Below the pieces are notes generated by a model. It saw only the letters and a list, made by a program, of their open reading frames with translations, was not told the DNA's origin and did not search any database. The position numbers and the translations under genes are program-made. A DNA stretch of 64,000 nt from NCBI RefSeq assembly GCF_001400735.1, contig NZ_LJPW01000173.1, positions 1 through 64,000 of the forward strand, read 5' to 3'. This document shows positions 50,050-58,767 of the stretch, in pieces (position 1 is the first letter of the stretch; the number at the start of each line of letters is the position of its first letter). The DNA comes from Pseudomonas caricapapayae (GTDB lineage Bacteria; Pseudomonadota; Gammaproteobacteria; Pseudomonadales; Pseudomonadaceae).

Positions 50050-52215
50050 ATGATTTACGAAGGTAAAGCCATCACGGTTAAGGCTCTTGAAAGTGGCATC
50101 GTCGAATTGAATTTCGACCTCAAGGGTGAGTCCGTCAACAAGTTCAACCGTCTCACCCTCAATGAACTGCGTCAGGCCGTCGATGCACTCAAGGCCGACG
50201 CTTCCGTCAAGGGCGTTATTGTCACCAGTGGCAAGGACGGATTCATCGTCGGAGCCGACATCACCGAGTTCGTCGACAACTTCAAGTTGCCGGAAGCTGA
50301 ACTGGTCGCGGGCAATCTCGAAGCCAACAGGATTTTCAGTGATTTTGAAGACCTGGGCGTGCCGACTGTCGTGGCGATCAATGGTATTGCGCTGGGTGGT
50401 GGTCTGGAAATGTGCCTGGCCGCAGACTACCGGGTCATCGCCAGCAGCGCTCGTATCGGTCTGCCCGAAGTCAAACTGGGCTTGTACCCGGGGTTCGGCG
50501 GCACTGTACGCCTGCCGCGTATCATCGGTGCCGACAACGCAATCGAGTGGATCGCGTCAGGTAAGGAAAACTCCGCAGAAGACGCACTGAAGGTCGGTGC
50601 CGTCGATGCGGTAGTTGCGCCCGAAAAGCTCCAGGCAGCCGCGCTTGACCTGATCCAGCGCGCAGTTTCCGGCGAGTTCGACTACAAGGCCAAGCGCCAG
50701 CCCAAGCTGGACAAGCTCAAGCTCAATGCCATCGAGCAGATGATGGCTTTTGAAACCGCCAAGGGTTTCGTCGCCGGTCAGGCCGGACCCAACTATCCGG
50801 CACCGGTCGAAGCCATCAAGACCATTCAGAAGGCGGCCAACTTTGGTCGCGACAAGGCGCTGGAAATCGAAGCTGCCGGTTTCGTGAAGATGGCCAAGAC
50901 CTCTGCTGCGCAGAGCCTTATCGGCCTTTTTCTGAACGATCAGGAACTGAAAAAGAAAGCCAAGGGCTACGATCAGGTTGCCAGGGATGTGAAGCAGGCC
51001 GCCGTGCTGGGCGCCGGTATCATGGGCGGTGGTATAGCTTATCAGTCGGCGGTCAAGGGCACGCCGATCCTGATGAAGGATATCCGCGAAGAAGCCATTC
51101 AACTGGGTCTGAACGAGGCCTCCAAACTGCTGGGTGGCCGTCTGGAAAAAGGTCGCCTCACTGCGGCGAAGATGGCCGAGGCGCTTAACGCGATTCGTCC
51201 TACGCTGTCCTACGGCGATTTCGGCAATGTCGACCTGGTGGTCGAAGCGGTTGTCGAGAATCCTAAGGTCAAGCAGGCGGTACTGGCCGAAGTCGAAGCC
51301 AACGTAGGTGAAAATACTATTCTGGCCTCCAATACGTCGACCATTTCGATCAGTCTGTTGGCTCAGGCCCTCAAGCGCCCTGAAAACTTCGTCGGCATGC
51401 ACTTCTTCAATCCGGTGCACATGATGCCGCTGGTGGAAGTGATCCGTGGCGAGAAGTCCAGCGAAGAAGCGGTCGCCACGACCGTTGCCTACGCCAAGAA
51501 GATGGGCAAGAACCCGATTGTAGTCAACGACTGCCCAGGCTTCCTGGTCAATCGCGTACTGTTCCCATATTTCGGTGGTTTCGCCAGACTGGTCAGCGCC
51601 GGCGTGGATTTCGTGCGCATCGACAAGGTCATGGAGAAATTCGGCTGGCCGATGGGACCTGCCTACCTGATGGACGTTGTCGGTATCGACACAGGCCACC
51701 ATGGCCGTGATGTCATGGCCGAAGGTTTTCCTGACCGCATGAAAGACGGCCGTCGCTCCGCGATCGACGCGTTGTACGAGGCTAATCGCCTGGGGCAGAA
51801 GAACGGCAAGGGCTTCTATGCCTACGAGACAGACAAGAAGGGCAAGCCCAAAAAGGTCAATGACCCGGCTGTGCTGGATGTGCTCAAGCCGATTGTCTAC
51901 GAGCAGCGTGAAGTGACCGATGAGGACATCATCAACTGGATGATGATTCCATTGTGCCTTGAAACGGTTCGCTGCCTGGAAGACGGCATTGTCGAAACCG
52001 CTGCCGAAGCCGACATGGGCCTGATCTACGGTATTGGTTTCCCTCCATTCCGTGGCGGTGCGCTGCGCTATATCGATTCCATCGGTGTTGCCGAATTCGT
52101 TGCCCTGGCTGACCGCTACGCCGAGCTGGGTGCCCTGTATCAACCGACCGCGAAGCTGCGTGAGATGGCCTCAAATGGCCAGAGCTTCTTCGGTCAAGCG
52201 TCTTCCGAGGAATGA
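50050..52215 (+). CDS. fadB: Fatty acid oxidation complex alpha subunit FadB
   Basis: The 721-residue multifunctional enzyme has an enoyl-CoA hydratase/isomerase domain at the N-terminus (GADITEFVDNF; GIALGGGLEMCLAADYRV) and a 3-hydroxyacyl-CoA dehydrogenase domain from about residue 315 (AVLGAGIMGGGIAYQSA, the NAD site; GMHFFNPVHMMPLVE). It forms the beta-oxidation complex with FadA. ATG 50050 is chosen over the adjoining TTG at 50047 because homologues begin MIY and GGAG lies eight bases upstream. Regulation by PsrA is inferred from the upstream box. Confidence 0.97.
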   Translation: MIYEGKAITVKALESGIVELNFDLKGESVNKFNRLTLNELRQAVDALKADASVKGVIVTSGKDGFIVGADITEFVDNFKLPEAELVAGNLEANRIFSDFEDLGVPTVVAINGIALGGGLEMCLAADYRVIASSARIGLPEVKLGLYPGFGGTVRLPRIIGADNAIEWIASGKENSAEDALKVGAVDAVVAPEKLQAAALDLIQRAVSGEFDYKAKRQPKLDKLKLNAIEQMMAFETAKGFVAGQAGPNYPAPVEAIKTIQKAANFGRDKALEIEAAGFVKMAKTSAAQSLIGLFLNDQELKKKAKGYDQVARDVKQAAVLGAGIMGGGIAYQSAVKGTPILMKDIREEAIQLGLNEASKLLGGRLEKGRLTAAKMAEALNAIRPTLSYGDFGNVDLVVEAVVENPKVKQAVLAEVEANVGENTILASNTSTISISLLAQALKRPENFVGMHFFNPVHMMPLVEVIRGEKSSEEAVATTVAYAKKMGKNPIVVNDCPGFLVNRVLFPYFGGFARLVSAGVDFVRIDKVMEKFGWPMGPAYLMDVVGIDTGHHGRDVMAEGFPDRMKDGRRSAIDALYEANRLGQKNGKGFYAYETDKKGKPKKVNDPAVLDVLKPIVYEQREVTDEDIINWMMIPLCLETVRCLEDGIVETAAEADMGLIYGIGFPPFRGGALRYIDSIGVAEFVALADRYAELGALYQPTAKLREMASNGQSFFGQASSEE

Positions 52216-52219
52216 ACGA

Positions 52220-53395
52220 ATGAGCCTTAATCCAAGAGACGTCGTGATTGTCGACTTCGGTCGTACTCCGATGGGCCGCTCCAAGGGCGGCATGCACCGC
52301 AACACCCGCGCCGAGGACATGTCCGCGCATTTGATCAGCAAGCTGCTCGAACGCAACAACAAGATTGACCCGGCCGAAGTCGAGGATGTGATCTGGGGCT
52401 GTGTCAACCAGACACTGGAGCAGGGCTGGAACATCGCGCGCATGGCGTCGTTGCTGACCCAGATCCCGCACACCTCCGCCGCCCAGACGGTGAGCCGTCT
52501 CTGTGGTTCGTCCATGAGCGCGCTGCACACCGCTGCGCAGGCAATCATGACCAACAACGGTGATGTATTCGTCATCGGTGGCGTGGAACACATGGGCCAT
52601 GTGAGCATGATGCATGGCGTGGACCCGAACCCGCATATGTCCCTGCATGCCGCCAAGGCGTCCGGAATGATGGGCCTGACCGCTGAAATGCTTGGCAAGA
52701 TGCATGGCATCACTCGCGAACAGCAGGATGCCTTCGGCTTGCGCTCCCACCAGTTGGCCCACAAGGCAACGCTGGAAGGCAAGTTCAAGGACGAGATCAT
52801 CCCGATGCAGGGCTATGACGAAAACGGTTTCCTCAAGGTCTTCGACTACGATGAGACCATTCGTCCGGACACCACCCTGGAAAGTCTTGCGGCTCTCAAG
52901 CCGGCGTTCAATCCAAAGGGCGGCACCGTGACTGCAGGTACTTCTTCGCAGATCACCGATGGCGCGTCGTGCATGATCGTCATGTCGGCCCAGCGTGCCC
53001 AGGACCTTGGCATCCAGCCTCTGGCGGTGATCCGCTCGATGGCGGTGGCCGGTGTCGACCCTGCGATCATGGGCTATGGCCCGGTCCCGGCGACCCAGAA
53101 GGCGCTCAAGCGCGCCGGTCTGACGATTGCCGATATCGACTTCTTCGAGCTTAACGAAGCCTTCGCTGCACAGGCCTTGCCGGTGCTGAAAGATTTGAAA
53201 GTGCTCGACAAGATGAACGAGAAGGTTAACCTGCACGGCGGCGCCATCGCTCTGGGTCATCCGTTCGGGTGTTCCGGTGCGCGCATCTCCGGCACTTTGC
53301 TCAATGTCATGAAGCAAAACGGCGGCACCTTCGGCGTGGCCACCATGTGTATTGGTCTGGGGCAGGGCATCGCGACCGTTTTCGAACGCGTCTGA
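52220..53395 (+). CDS. fadA: 3-ketoacyl-CoA thiolase FadA
   Basis: The 391-residue thiolase releases acetyl-CoA in beta-oxidation. The acyl-accepting Cys95 is in SRLCGSSMSALH. ELNEAFAAQ (about 312) and GGAIALGHPFGCSGAR (about 340-355) carry the catalytic His, and GVATMCIGLGQG holds the second Cys. It starts 4 bases after fadB with GAGGAA upstream and ends before a strong terminator, so fadBA is a two-gene operon. Confidence 0.97.
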   Translation: MSLNPRDVVIVDFGRTPMGRSKGGMHRNTRAEDMSAHLISKLLERNNKIDPAEVEDVIWGCVNQTLEQGWNIARMASLLTQIPHTSAAQTVSRLCGSSMSALHTAAQAIMTNNGDVFVIGGVEHMGHVSMMHGVDPNPHMSLHAAKASGMMGLTAEMLGKMHGITREQQDAFGLRSHQLAHKATLEGKFKDEIIPMQGYDENGFLKVFDYDETIRPDTTLESLAALKPAFNPKGGTVTAGTSSQITDGASCMIVMSAQRAQDLGIQPLAVIRSMAVAGVDPAIMGYGPVPATQKALKRAGLTIADIDFFELNEAFAAQALPVLKDLKVLDKMNEKVNLHGGAIALGHPFGCSGARISGTLLNVMKQNGGTFGVATMCIGLGQGIATVFERV

Positions 53396-53412
53396 TTCCT
53401 GTGTGTGATGCG

Positions 53413-53445
53413 AGCCGGGGCTTGGTGCCCCGGCTTTTGTTTTTT
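53413..53445 (+). terminator. Intrinsic terminator of fadBA
   Basis: Nine-base perfect stem AGCCGGGGC/GCCCCGGCT with loop TTGGT, followed by TTTGTTTTTT, 17 bases after the fadA stop. Confidence 0.92.
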
Positions 53446-53498
53446 GAAAAATGGTTTTTCAGCGAATTTTTTTGAACGTGTTACAAGAGGACCGCAGC

Positions 53499-53735
53499 AT
53501 GCATCTGCAACCAGGGCTCTATCGCCATTACAAAGGCCCGCAGTATCGGGTTTTCAGTGTTGCCAGGCATTCCGAAACCGAAGAGGAAGTCGTGTTCTAT
53601 CAGGCTCTCTACGGCGATTTCGGGATGTGGGTGCGCCCCTTGAGCATGTTTCTGGAGACTGTCGAGGTTGACGGCGAGCACGTCCCGCGCTTTGCTCTGG
53701 TTGAGGCTGAAGCCAGCCTGTTTTCACGAACGTGA
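53499..53735 (+). CDS. DUF1653 protein
   Basis: The 78-residue protein has GLYRHYKGPQYRVFSVARHS, then EEEVVFYQALYGDFGMWVRP, the full DUF1653 domain with its Y-R-H-Y-K-G opening. The function of this small beta-rich domain is unknown. ATG 53499 follows AAGAGG; an in-frame start at 53451 is rejected. It has its own position between the fadBA terminator and topA. Confidence 0.8.
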   Translation: MHLQPGLYRHYKGPQYRVFSVARHSETEEEVVFYQALYGDFGMWVRPLSMFLETVEVDGEHVPRFALVEAEASLFSRT

Positions 53736-53849
53736 GAGGGAATTGCACAACAGGCTGTGCTTGACCTCACCTTGTAGCCACTATATATAGCGTGGCCTTT
53801 ACAAGCTCCTCACTGTCTTTCATCTAGTTATTCAGGAATCTTCTGATCC

Positions 53850-56462
53850 ATGGGCAAATCGCTGGTCATCGTGGAATCCCCGGCTAAGGCCAAGACCATC
53901 AACAAGTATTTGGGTAACCAGTACGTGGTGAAGTCGAGTATCGGCCATATCCGAGACCTGCCCACCAGCGGTTCGGCGAGTGCCGCAAAGGATCCTGCCG
54001 TCAAGCGGGGCAAGGCTGCTGCGGGCGAAGGCCCGGTACTGACGCCGAAAGAAAAGGCGCAGCGCCAGCTGGTCTCGCGCATGGGAGTCGACCCGGAACA
54101 CGGCTGGAAAGCCAAGTACGAGATCCTTCCGGGCAAGGAAAAGGTCATTGAAGAGCTGCGCAAGCTCGCCAAGGATGCCGACACCATCTATCTCGCGACG
54201 GACTTGGACCGCGAAGGGGAGGCCATCGCCTGGCACCTGCGCGAAGCCATCGGTGGGGATGACAGTCGATACAAGCGCGTGGTGTTCAACGAAATCACCA
54301 AGAAAGCCATCCAGGAAGCGTTTTCCAGGCCTGGCGAGCTGGACATTGCACGAGTCAACGCTCAGCAGGCGCGTCGGTTTCTTGACCGCGTTGTGGGCTA
54401 CATGGTCTCGCCGCTGCTCTGGCAGAAAGTTGCCCGTGGCCTTTCTGCCGGGCGGGTGCAGTCGGTTGCGGTAAAGCTGGTGGTGGAGCGCGAGCGTGAA
54501 ATACGCGCGTTCAACCCTGAAGAGTACTGGGAAATCCACGCCGACCTGGGCACTGCCAAGGGTGCCAACGTGCGTTTCGAAGTGGCTCGTGAAAACGGTG
54601 AAGCGTTCAAGCCGTTGAACGAAACCCAGGCTATGGCGGCCCTTGCAAAGCTCAAGGCGTCCAGCTACAGCATCGTCAAGCGTGAAGACAAGCCGACCAG
54701 CAGCAAGCCTTCGGCACCGTTCATTACCTCGACTCTGCAGCAGGCGGCGAGCAATCGTCTGGGCTTCGGCGTAAAGAAGACCATGATGATGGCTCAGCGC
54801 TTGTATGAGGCAGGCTACATCACCTATATGCGTACCGACTCGACCAACCTGTCGGCGGACGCGGTGAGCATGGCGCGTGACTATATCGAAACCGAGTTCG
54901 GCAAGAAGTACCTGCCAGAGGCACCCAACGTCTACAGCAGCAAGGAGGGCGCACAAGAGGCTCACGAAGCGATTCGACCCTCCGACGTCAACACCCACCC
55001 GACCAAGCTGGCAGGGATGGAGCGTGACGCCGAGCGGCTTTACGAGTTGATCTGGCGTCAGTTCGTCGCCTGCCAGATGCTGCCGGCCCAATACCTGTCG
55101 ACCACCGTTACGGTCGCCGCGAGCGATTTCGAACTGCGTGCCAAGGGCCGTATTCTCAAGTTCGATGGTTACACCCGTGCCTTGCCGCAGATGGCCAAGC
55201 CGGGCGACGATGACGTTCTGCCGGACATGGCGCAGGGCGAATCCTTGAAGCTGAACAAGCTCGACCCGAGCCAGCACTTCACCAAGCCGCCTGCGCGTTA
55301 CTCGGAAGCGAGCCTGGTCAAGGAGATGGAAAAACGTGGCATTGGCCGCCCGTCGACTTATGCGGCGATCATTTCGACCATCCAGGACCGTGGCTACGTG
55401 GCGTTGCACAACCGCCGCTTCTACTCGGAAAAGATGGGCGACATTGTCACCGGACGTCTGTCCGAAAGCTTTTCCAACCTGATGGACTACGGCTTCACCG
55501 CCGGGATGGAAGAAAACCTCGATGACGTTGCTCAGGGTGAGCGCGACTGGAAGAACGTCCTGGACGAGTTCTACGGCGATTTCCGCAAAAAGCTCGACGT
55601 GGCCGAGGCCGCTGATGGCGGCATGCGTGCCAACCAGCCAGTGATGACCGATATCCCTTGCAAGGTGTGCGGTCGGCCGATGCAGATCCGCACTGCCTCT
55701 ACGGGTGTGTTTCTGGGTTGTTCCGGCTACAGCCTGCCACCCAAGGAGCGTTGCAAGGCGACTGTCAATCTGACTCCCGGCGATGAGATTGCCGACGACG
55801 ATGAAGGCGAGTCCGAGTCGCGGGTGCTGCGCGGCAAGCATCGCTGCCCGATCTGCAGTACGGCAATGGACGCGTATCTGCTCGACGAAAAGCACAAGCT
55901 GCACATTTGCGGCAACAACCCGGACTGCACGGGGTATGAGATCGAGGAAGGCACTTACCGGATCAAGGGCTACGAAGGCCCGAGCCTGGAGTGTGACAAG
56001 TGCGGCAGCGAGATGCAGCTCAAGACCGGTCGTTTCGGCAAGTTCTTTGGCTGCACCAATCCCGAGTGCAAGAATACCCGCAAGTTGCTGAAAAGCGGCG
56101 ACGCGGCACCGCCTAAAATGGACCCGGTGAAGATGCCGGAGCTCAAGTGCGACAAGGTCGACGATACCTACATACTGCGTGACGGCGCTTCGGGTCTGTT
56201 CCTGGCTGCCAGCCAGTTCCCGAAGAACCGTGAGACCCGCGCACCGCTGGTCATCGAGATCGCGCCGCACAAGGACGAAATCGATCCCAAGTATCATTTT
56301 CTTTGTGAAGCGCCTAAGAAGGACCCGGATGGTCGTCCGGCAGTGATCCGCTACAGTCGCAAGACCAAAGAGCAGTATGTCCAGACCGAAGTAGAGGGCA
56401 AGCCTACAGGCTGGCGTGCGTTCTACGACGGCAGCGCCTGGAAGGTCGAAGACAAGCGCTGA
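53850..56462 (+). CDS. topA: DNA topoisomerase I
   Basis: The 870-residue type IA enzyme relaxes negative supercoils. The Toprim domain has SLVIVESPAKAKTINKYLG (residues 4-22) and ATDLDREGEAIAWHL. The catalytic Tyr326 is in ITYMRTDSTNLS. Three zinc-finger-like modules follow (CKVCGRPM...CSGY, CPICSTAM, CDKCGSEMQ...GCTNPEC), and the C-terminus is basic. Length is standard. A 920-codon frame lies opposite it on the minus strand and is a mirror effect. Confidence 0.98.
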   Translation: MGKSLVIVESPAKAKTINKYLGNQYVVKSSIGHIRDLPTSGSASAAKDPAVKRGKAAAGEGPVLTPKEKAQRQLVSRMGVDPEHGWKAKYEILPGKEKVIEELRKLAKDADTIYLATDLDREGEAIAWHLREAIGGDDSRYKRVVFNEITKKAIQEAFSRPGELDIARVNAQQARRFLDRVVGYMVSPLLWQKVARGLSAGRVQSVAVKLVVEREREIRAFNPEEYWEIHADLGTAKGANVRFEVARENGEAFKPLNETQAMAALAKLKASSYSIVKREDKPTSSKPSAPFITSTLQQAASNRLGFGVKKTMMMAQRLYEAGYITYMRTDSTNLSADAVSMARDYIETEFGKKYLPEAPNVYSSKEGAQEAHEAIRPSDVNTHPTKLAGMERDAERLYELIWRQFVACQMLPAQYLSTTVTVAASDFELRAKGRILKFDGYTRALPQMAKPGDDDVLPDMAQGESLKLNKLDPSQHFTKPPARYSEASLVKEMEKRGIGRPSTYAAIISTIQDRGYVALHNRRFYSEKMGDIVTGRLSESFSNLMDYGFTAGMEENLDDVAQGERDWKNVLDEFYGDFRKKLDVAEAADGGMRANQPVMTDIPCKVCGRPMQIRTASTGVFLGCSGYSLPPKERCKATVNLTPGDEIADDDEGESESRVLRGKHRCPICSTAMDAYLLDEKHKLHICGNNPDCTGYEIEEGTYRIKGYEGPSLECDKCGSEMQLKTGRFGKFFGCTNPECKNTRKLLKSGDAAPPKMDPVKMPELKCDKVDDTYILRDGASGLFLAASQFPKNRETRAPLVIEIAPHKDEIDPKYHFLCEAPKKDPDGRPAVIRYSRKTKEQYVQTEVEGKPTGWRAFYDGSAWKVEDKR

Positions 56463-56467
56463 TCGCA

Positions 56468-56500
56468 AGCGCCCGAGTCGAAGGGCCCGGGCGCTGTTTT
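56468..56500 (+). terminator. Probable terminator after topA
   Basis: AGCGCCCG/CGGGCGCT with a 12-base loop, followed by GTTTT, six bases after the stop codon. Confidence 0.55.
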
Positions 56501-56585
56501 CGACAGGCGCGAGCCTGTGTCGCCAGACTGTCGTGACGCTACAGGCTATGCTGTTCACTATCCCATCGTTGTGGAGCGACTCGCC

Positions 56586-57107
56586 ATGGCTCATGAACTC
56601 TATACCCGTACCAACCAGAAGATCTATTTCGCAGGGCTCGCGCTCGAAGCGCTGGGAAAGGCGGAGAAGGGGCAGGCGGTCAACGCCCCTGCGTTGCTGC
56701 AGGCCGAGCGTGAGTCAGCGCTGTTTCACCTGTATGGCGCGCTGCTGGGCTTGTGTCACGAGATAGCGGGGTTCTACCGCTTGCCGCAAGCCGGCACGCG
56801 TCGTGCGGAAGAATTACTGACTCAGGAAGTGCTTGACGCCATTGCCATTCCCGAGATGGCCGAGCTGGTGGAACTGGCGCAGAATCGCCAGACATGGCTA
56901 GCGCAGTTGCTCGCGGCCTATAACGCATTGTACGAGCCGCCTCGTGCGCCGAAAAAGCTCAAGGGTGATGTCACGCAGCCGATGATACAGGCTGTGAACC
57001 TGGACGCTGAGCCGGAGTCTGAACTGACACGTGAAGAGCTTGAAAACTGGCGTCAGCAACTCAAAGGGTTGGCCATCCGTTTTCGTGAAGGCCTGAGCGA
57101 GTGCTGA
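56586..57107 (+). CDS. Conserved protein of unknown function (DUF6586-like)
   Basis: The 173-residue protein, starting MAHELYTRTNQKIYFAGLAL, is mainly helical with many leucines and a basic central KKLKGDV. It is conserved at this position after topA in pseudomonads. The frame extends to 56517, but MAHEL has a better context (GGAGCG). No catalytic motif is evident, so its function remains unassigned. Confidence 0.75.
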   Translation: MAHELYTRTNQKIYFAGLALEALGKAEKGQAVNAPALLQAERESALFHLYGALLGLCHEIAGFYRLPQAGTRRAEELLTQEVLDAIAIPEMAELVELAQNRQTWLAQLLAAYNALYEPPRAPKKLKGDVTQPMIQAVNLDAEPESELTREELENWRQQLKGLAIRFREGLSEC

Positions 57108-57168
57108 AAACCAATGAAGTGCAGGCTGGCAGGCTGTTACAATGCCCGCCTCTTGCGGAGTAACTGTA

Positions 57169-57402
57169 ATGCCTACCTCTTTCCTGGAAATTGTCGAACT
57201 GCCTGACGGGCGCATCGAACTGCGTCGTGCCGATGATGAGGGCTCTCTGGTAACGCTTGATTTTTCTGCCGATGCCAAAGCGTTCATGCAAGGTCAGCAT
57301 GTTGAAGTCGCCAAAGCCATGTTGAGCGTGGGTGTGCAGATGGCTGGTCGTCTGGCAGAAGGCGAGATCGAAAAGGATGACGTACCCCACGTTCTGCACT
57401 GA
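57169..57402 (+). CDS. Small conserved hypothetical protein
   Basis: The 77-residue protein (MPTSFLEIVELPDGRIELRR; later FMQGQHVEVAKAMLSVGVQM) has a beta-hairpin start and a helix. It occurs at the same place before sulA in other pseudomonads. Function unknown. GCGGAG upstream of ATG 57169 supports the start. It is convergent with sulA, 18 bases apart. Confidence 0.75.
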   Translation: MPTSFLEIVELPDGRIELRRADDEGSLVTLDFSADAKAFMQGQHVEVAKAMLSVGVQMAGRLAEGEIEKDDVPHVLH

Positions 57403-57420
57403 TCGACGATTGGGCCTTTG

Positions 57421-57891
57421 TTAGCCCAGCCGGATGTTCAGGCTCTGCGCTTCCCCGATTTTTGCAGCACTGATCAATTGCTGGCGCGCCACGCTGCCAA
57501 GCGGGCTGATCCAGCTCACCACCGTATGGCTACGGCCCAGTCGAAGTGCTTCACGAGTCAGTTCCAGCACGCATTGTGTGCCACGCGGCTGCAACAGCAA
57601 AATCCGCTCCCTGTTGAGCCCTGCATCGCGCAACCAGGTCTGAGTCAGGCTTGACGGTGGGGCGATCAGCGTTAGCCAGCGTGCATCGATTTCCTCGCTC
57701 AGTTCCCTAAGAATTGGAGCCAGAAGGTTAAGGCAGTTCCCGGCAGCGCCGCGCAGAGACAGTTCACTGAAGGGTTCCGGGTCGTCTCCCCAGGGTGCTT
57801 CGACTGCATCTGCAAGCAGCGGAGCAATGGGCTGCGCCAGAAACGCCTCGAACAGTGGCAATTGTGAATGCGGTGCTTGATGGAACTGCAT
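57421..57891 (-). CDS. sulA: Cell division inhibitor SulA
   Basis: The 156-residue protein is the SOS-induced FtsZ inhibitor. The family core WLTLIAPPSSLTQTWLRDAG, RERILLLQPRG and SHTVVSWISPLG is present (about residues 72-132). It follows lexA after nine bases, the Pseudomonas lexA-sulA operon, so it is controlled by the two LexA boxes before lexA. Division would stop during DNA damage. Confidence 0.92.
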   Translation of the reverse strand: MQFHQAPHSQLPLFEAFLAQPIAPLLADAVEAPWGDDPEPFSELSLRGAAGNCLNLLAPILRELSEEIDARWLTLIAPPSSLTQTWLRDAGLNRERILLLQPRGTQCVLELTREALRLGRSHTVVSWISPLGSVARQQLISAAKIGEAQSLNIRLG

Positions 57892-57900
57892 AACGTCTCC

Positions 57901-58509
57901 TTAGCGGCGAATGACGCCGACGCTCAAACCTTCGATCACCAGTTCCTGATCCTTGAGATCGACCTCGATGGGGGCGAAATCAGGGTTCTCGGCCAACAGC
58001 CAGACCTTGCTGCCTTCACGCTTGAAACGTTTGACGGTGACTTCATCGCCAATCCGGGCCACTACAATCTGGCCGTTGCGGGCTTCGCGTGTGGTATGCA
58101 CCGCCAGCAGGTCGCCGTCCAGAATGCCGACGTCCTTCATGCTCATGCCGTGAACGCGCAACAGGTAATTGGCGCTGGGGTGGAAGAAGGAAGGATTGAT
58201 GTTGCAGGACTCTTCGATATGTTGCTGGGCCAGAATCGGTGCGCCAGCGGCAACACGGCCAATGACCGGCAGGCTGCTGTCGTCCGGCCGCGCTTCGAAG
58301 CCGGGTATGCGGATGCCGCGTGAGGCTCCCGGGGTCATTTCGATGGCGCCTTTGCGAGCCAATGCCTTCAGGTGTTCTTCCGCTGCGTTGGGCGATTTGA
58401 AACCCAGCTCCTGAGCGATTTCCGCACGTGTCGGCGGAAAGCCGTTGTCTTCCAGGCAGCGTTTGATGAAGCCCAGGATTTCAGCCTGGCGTGGCGTCAG
58501 TTTGATCAT
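57901..58509 (-). CDS. lexA: SOS repressor LexA
   Basis: The 202-residue repressor has a winged helix (FPPTRAEIAQELGFKSPNAA), the self-cleavage site Ala88-Gly89 in RVAAGAP, Ser123 in HGMSMKD and Lys160 in VTVKRFKREG. These four allow RecA-stimulated autocleavage. Two LexA boxes stand before its start, so it is autoregulated. It also controls sulA and, from the box at 4200, probably a prophage gene. Confidence 0.97.
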   Translation of the reverse strand: MIKLTPRQAEILGFIKRCLEDNGFPPTRAEIAQELGFKSPNAAEEHLKALARKGAIEMTPGASRGIRIPGFEARPDDSSLPVIGRVAAGAPILAQQHIEESCNINPSFFHPSANYLLRVHGMSMKDVGILDGDLLAVHTTREARNGQIVVARIGDEVTVKRFKREGSKVWLLAENPDFAPIEVDLKDQELVIEGLSVGVIRR

Positions 58510-58519
58510 GAGAGGCGCT

Positions 58520-58535
58520 CTGGCTTTTTATACAG
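58520..58535 (-). promoter_or_regulatory. LexA box 2 (proximal) of lexA-sulA
   Basis: Read on the minus strand, CTGTATAAAAAGCCAG keeps CTGTATA and CAG of the consensus. It lies 10 bases before the lexA start. Confidence 0.8.
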
Positions 58536-58538
58536 TGA

Positions 58539-58554
58539 CTGGGATTATATACAG
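58539..58554 (-). promoter_or_regulatory. LexA box 1 (distal) of lexA-sulA
   Basis: Minus-strand CTGTATATAATCCCAG differs at few positions from CTGTATATATATACAG. It is 29 bases before the start; paired boxes are typical of lexA promoters. Confidence 0.85.
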
Positions 58555-58708
58555 TGAAGGCGCGTTGGCAATCATCCTTTTCACTTTCGCTGCCAGACGG
58601 TGCTCGGGGTAAATAACACGCCTTTTGTCCAAAAGCGCTGCATGGGCTGCTTTCTGTCATTTAACATCCATTTTCGTGACTGTTCGGCCACAAAATGAAC
58701 GGGTCTGC

Positions 58709-58753
58709 TTGACAAGCGGGTCGCCTGATACGTATGTTTCAAACGTTCGTTTG
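58709..58753 (+). promoter_or_regulatory. psrA promoter and autoregulatory PsrA box
   Basis: TTGACA at 58709-58714 is an ideal -35; TATGTT at 58733-58738 (18 bases later) is a weak -10. CAAACGTTCGTTTG at 58740-58753 matches the known PsrA motif (G/CAAAC-N2-4-GTTTG/C) exactly and overlaps the start region. Confidence 0.8.
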
Positions 58754-58767
58754 TTAGGCAGAGAGCC

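Noticed and set aside
50557..53317. Long minus-strand frames opposite fadB and fadA
   Set aside because: Shadows of well-supported genes on the other strand, composition only.
53832..56594. A 920-codon open frame on the minus strand
   Set aside because: It lies antisense to topA, whose motifs are all intact; long mirror frames are common in GC-rich Pseudomonas genes, and its protein shows no family features.
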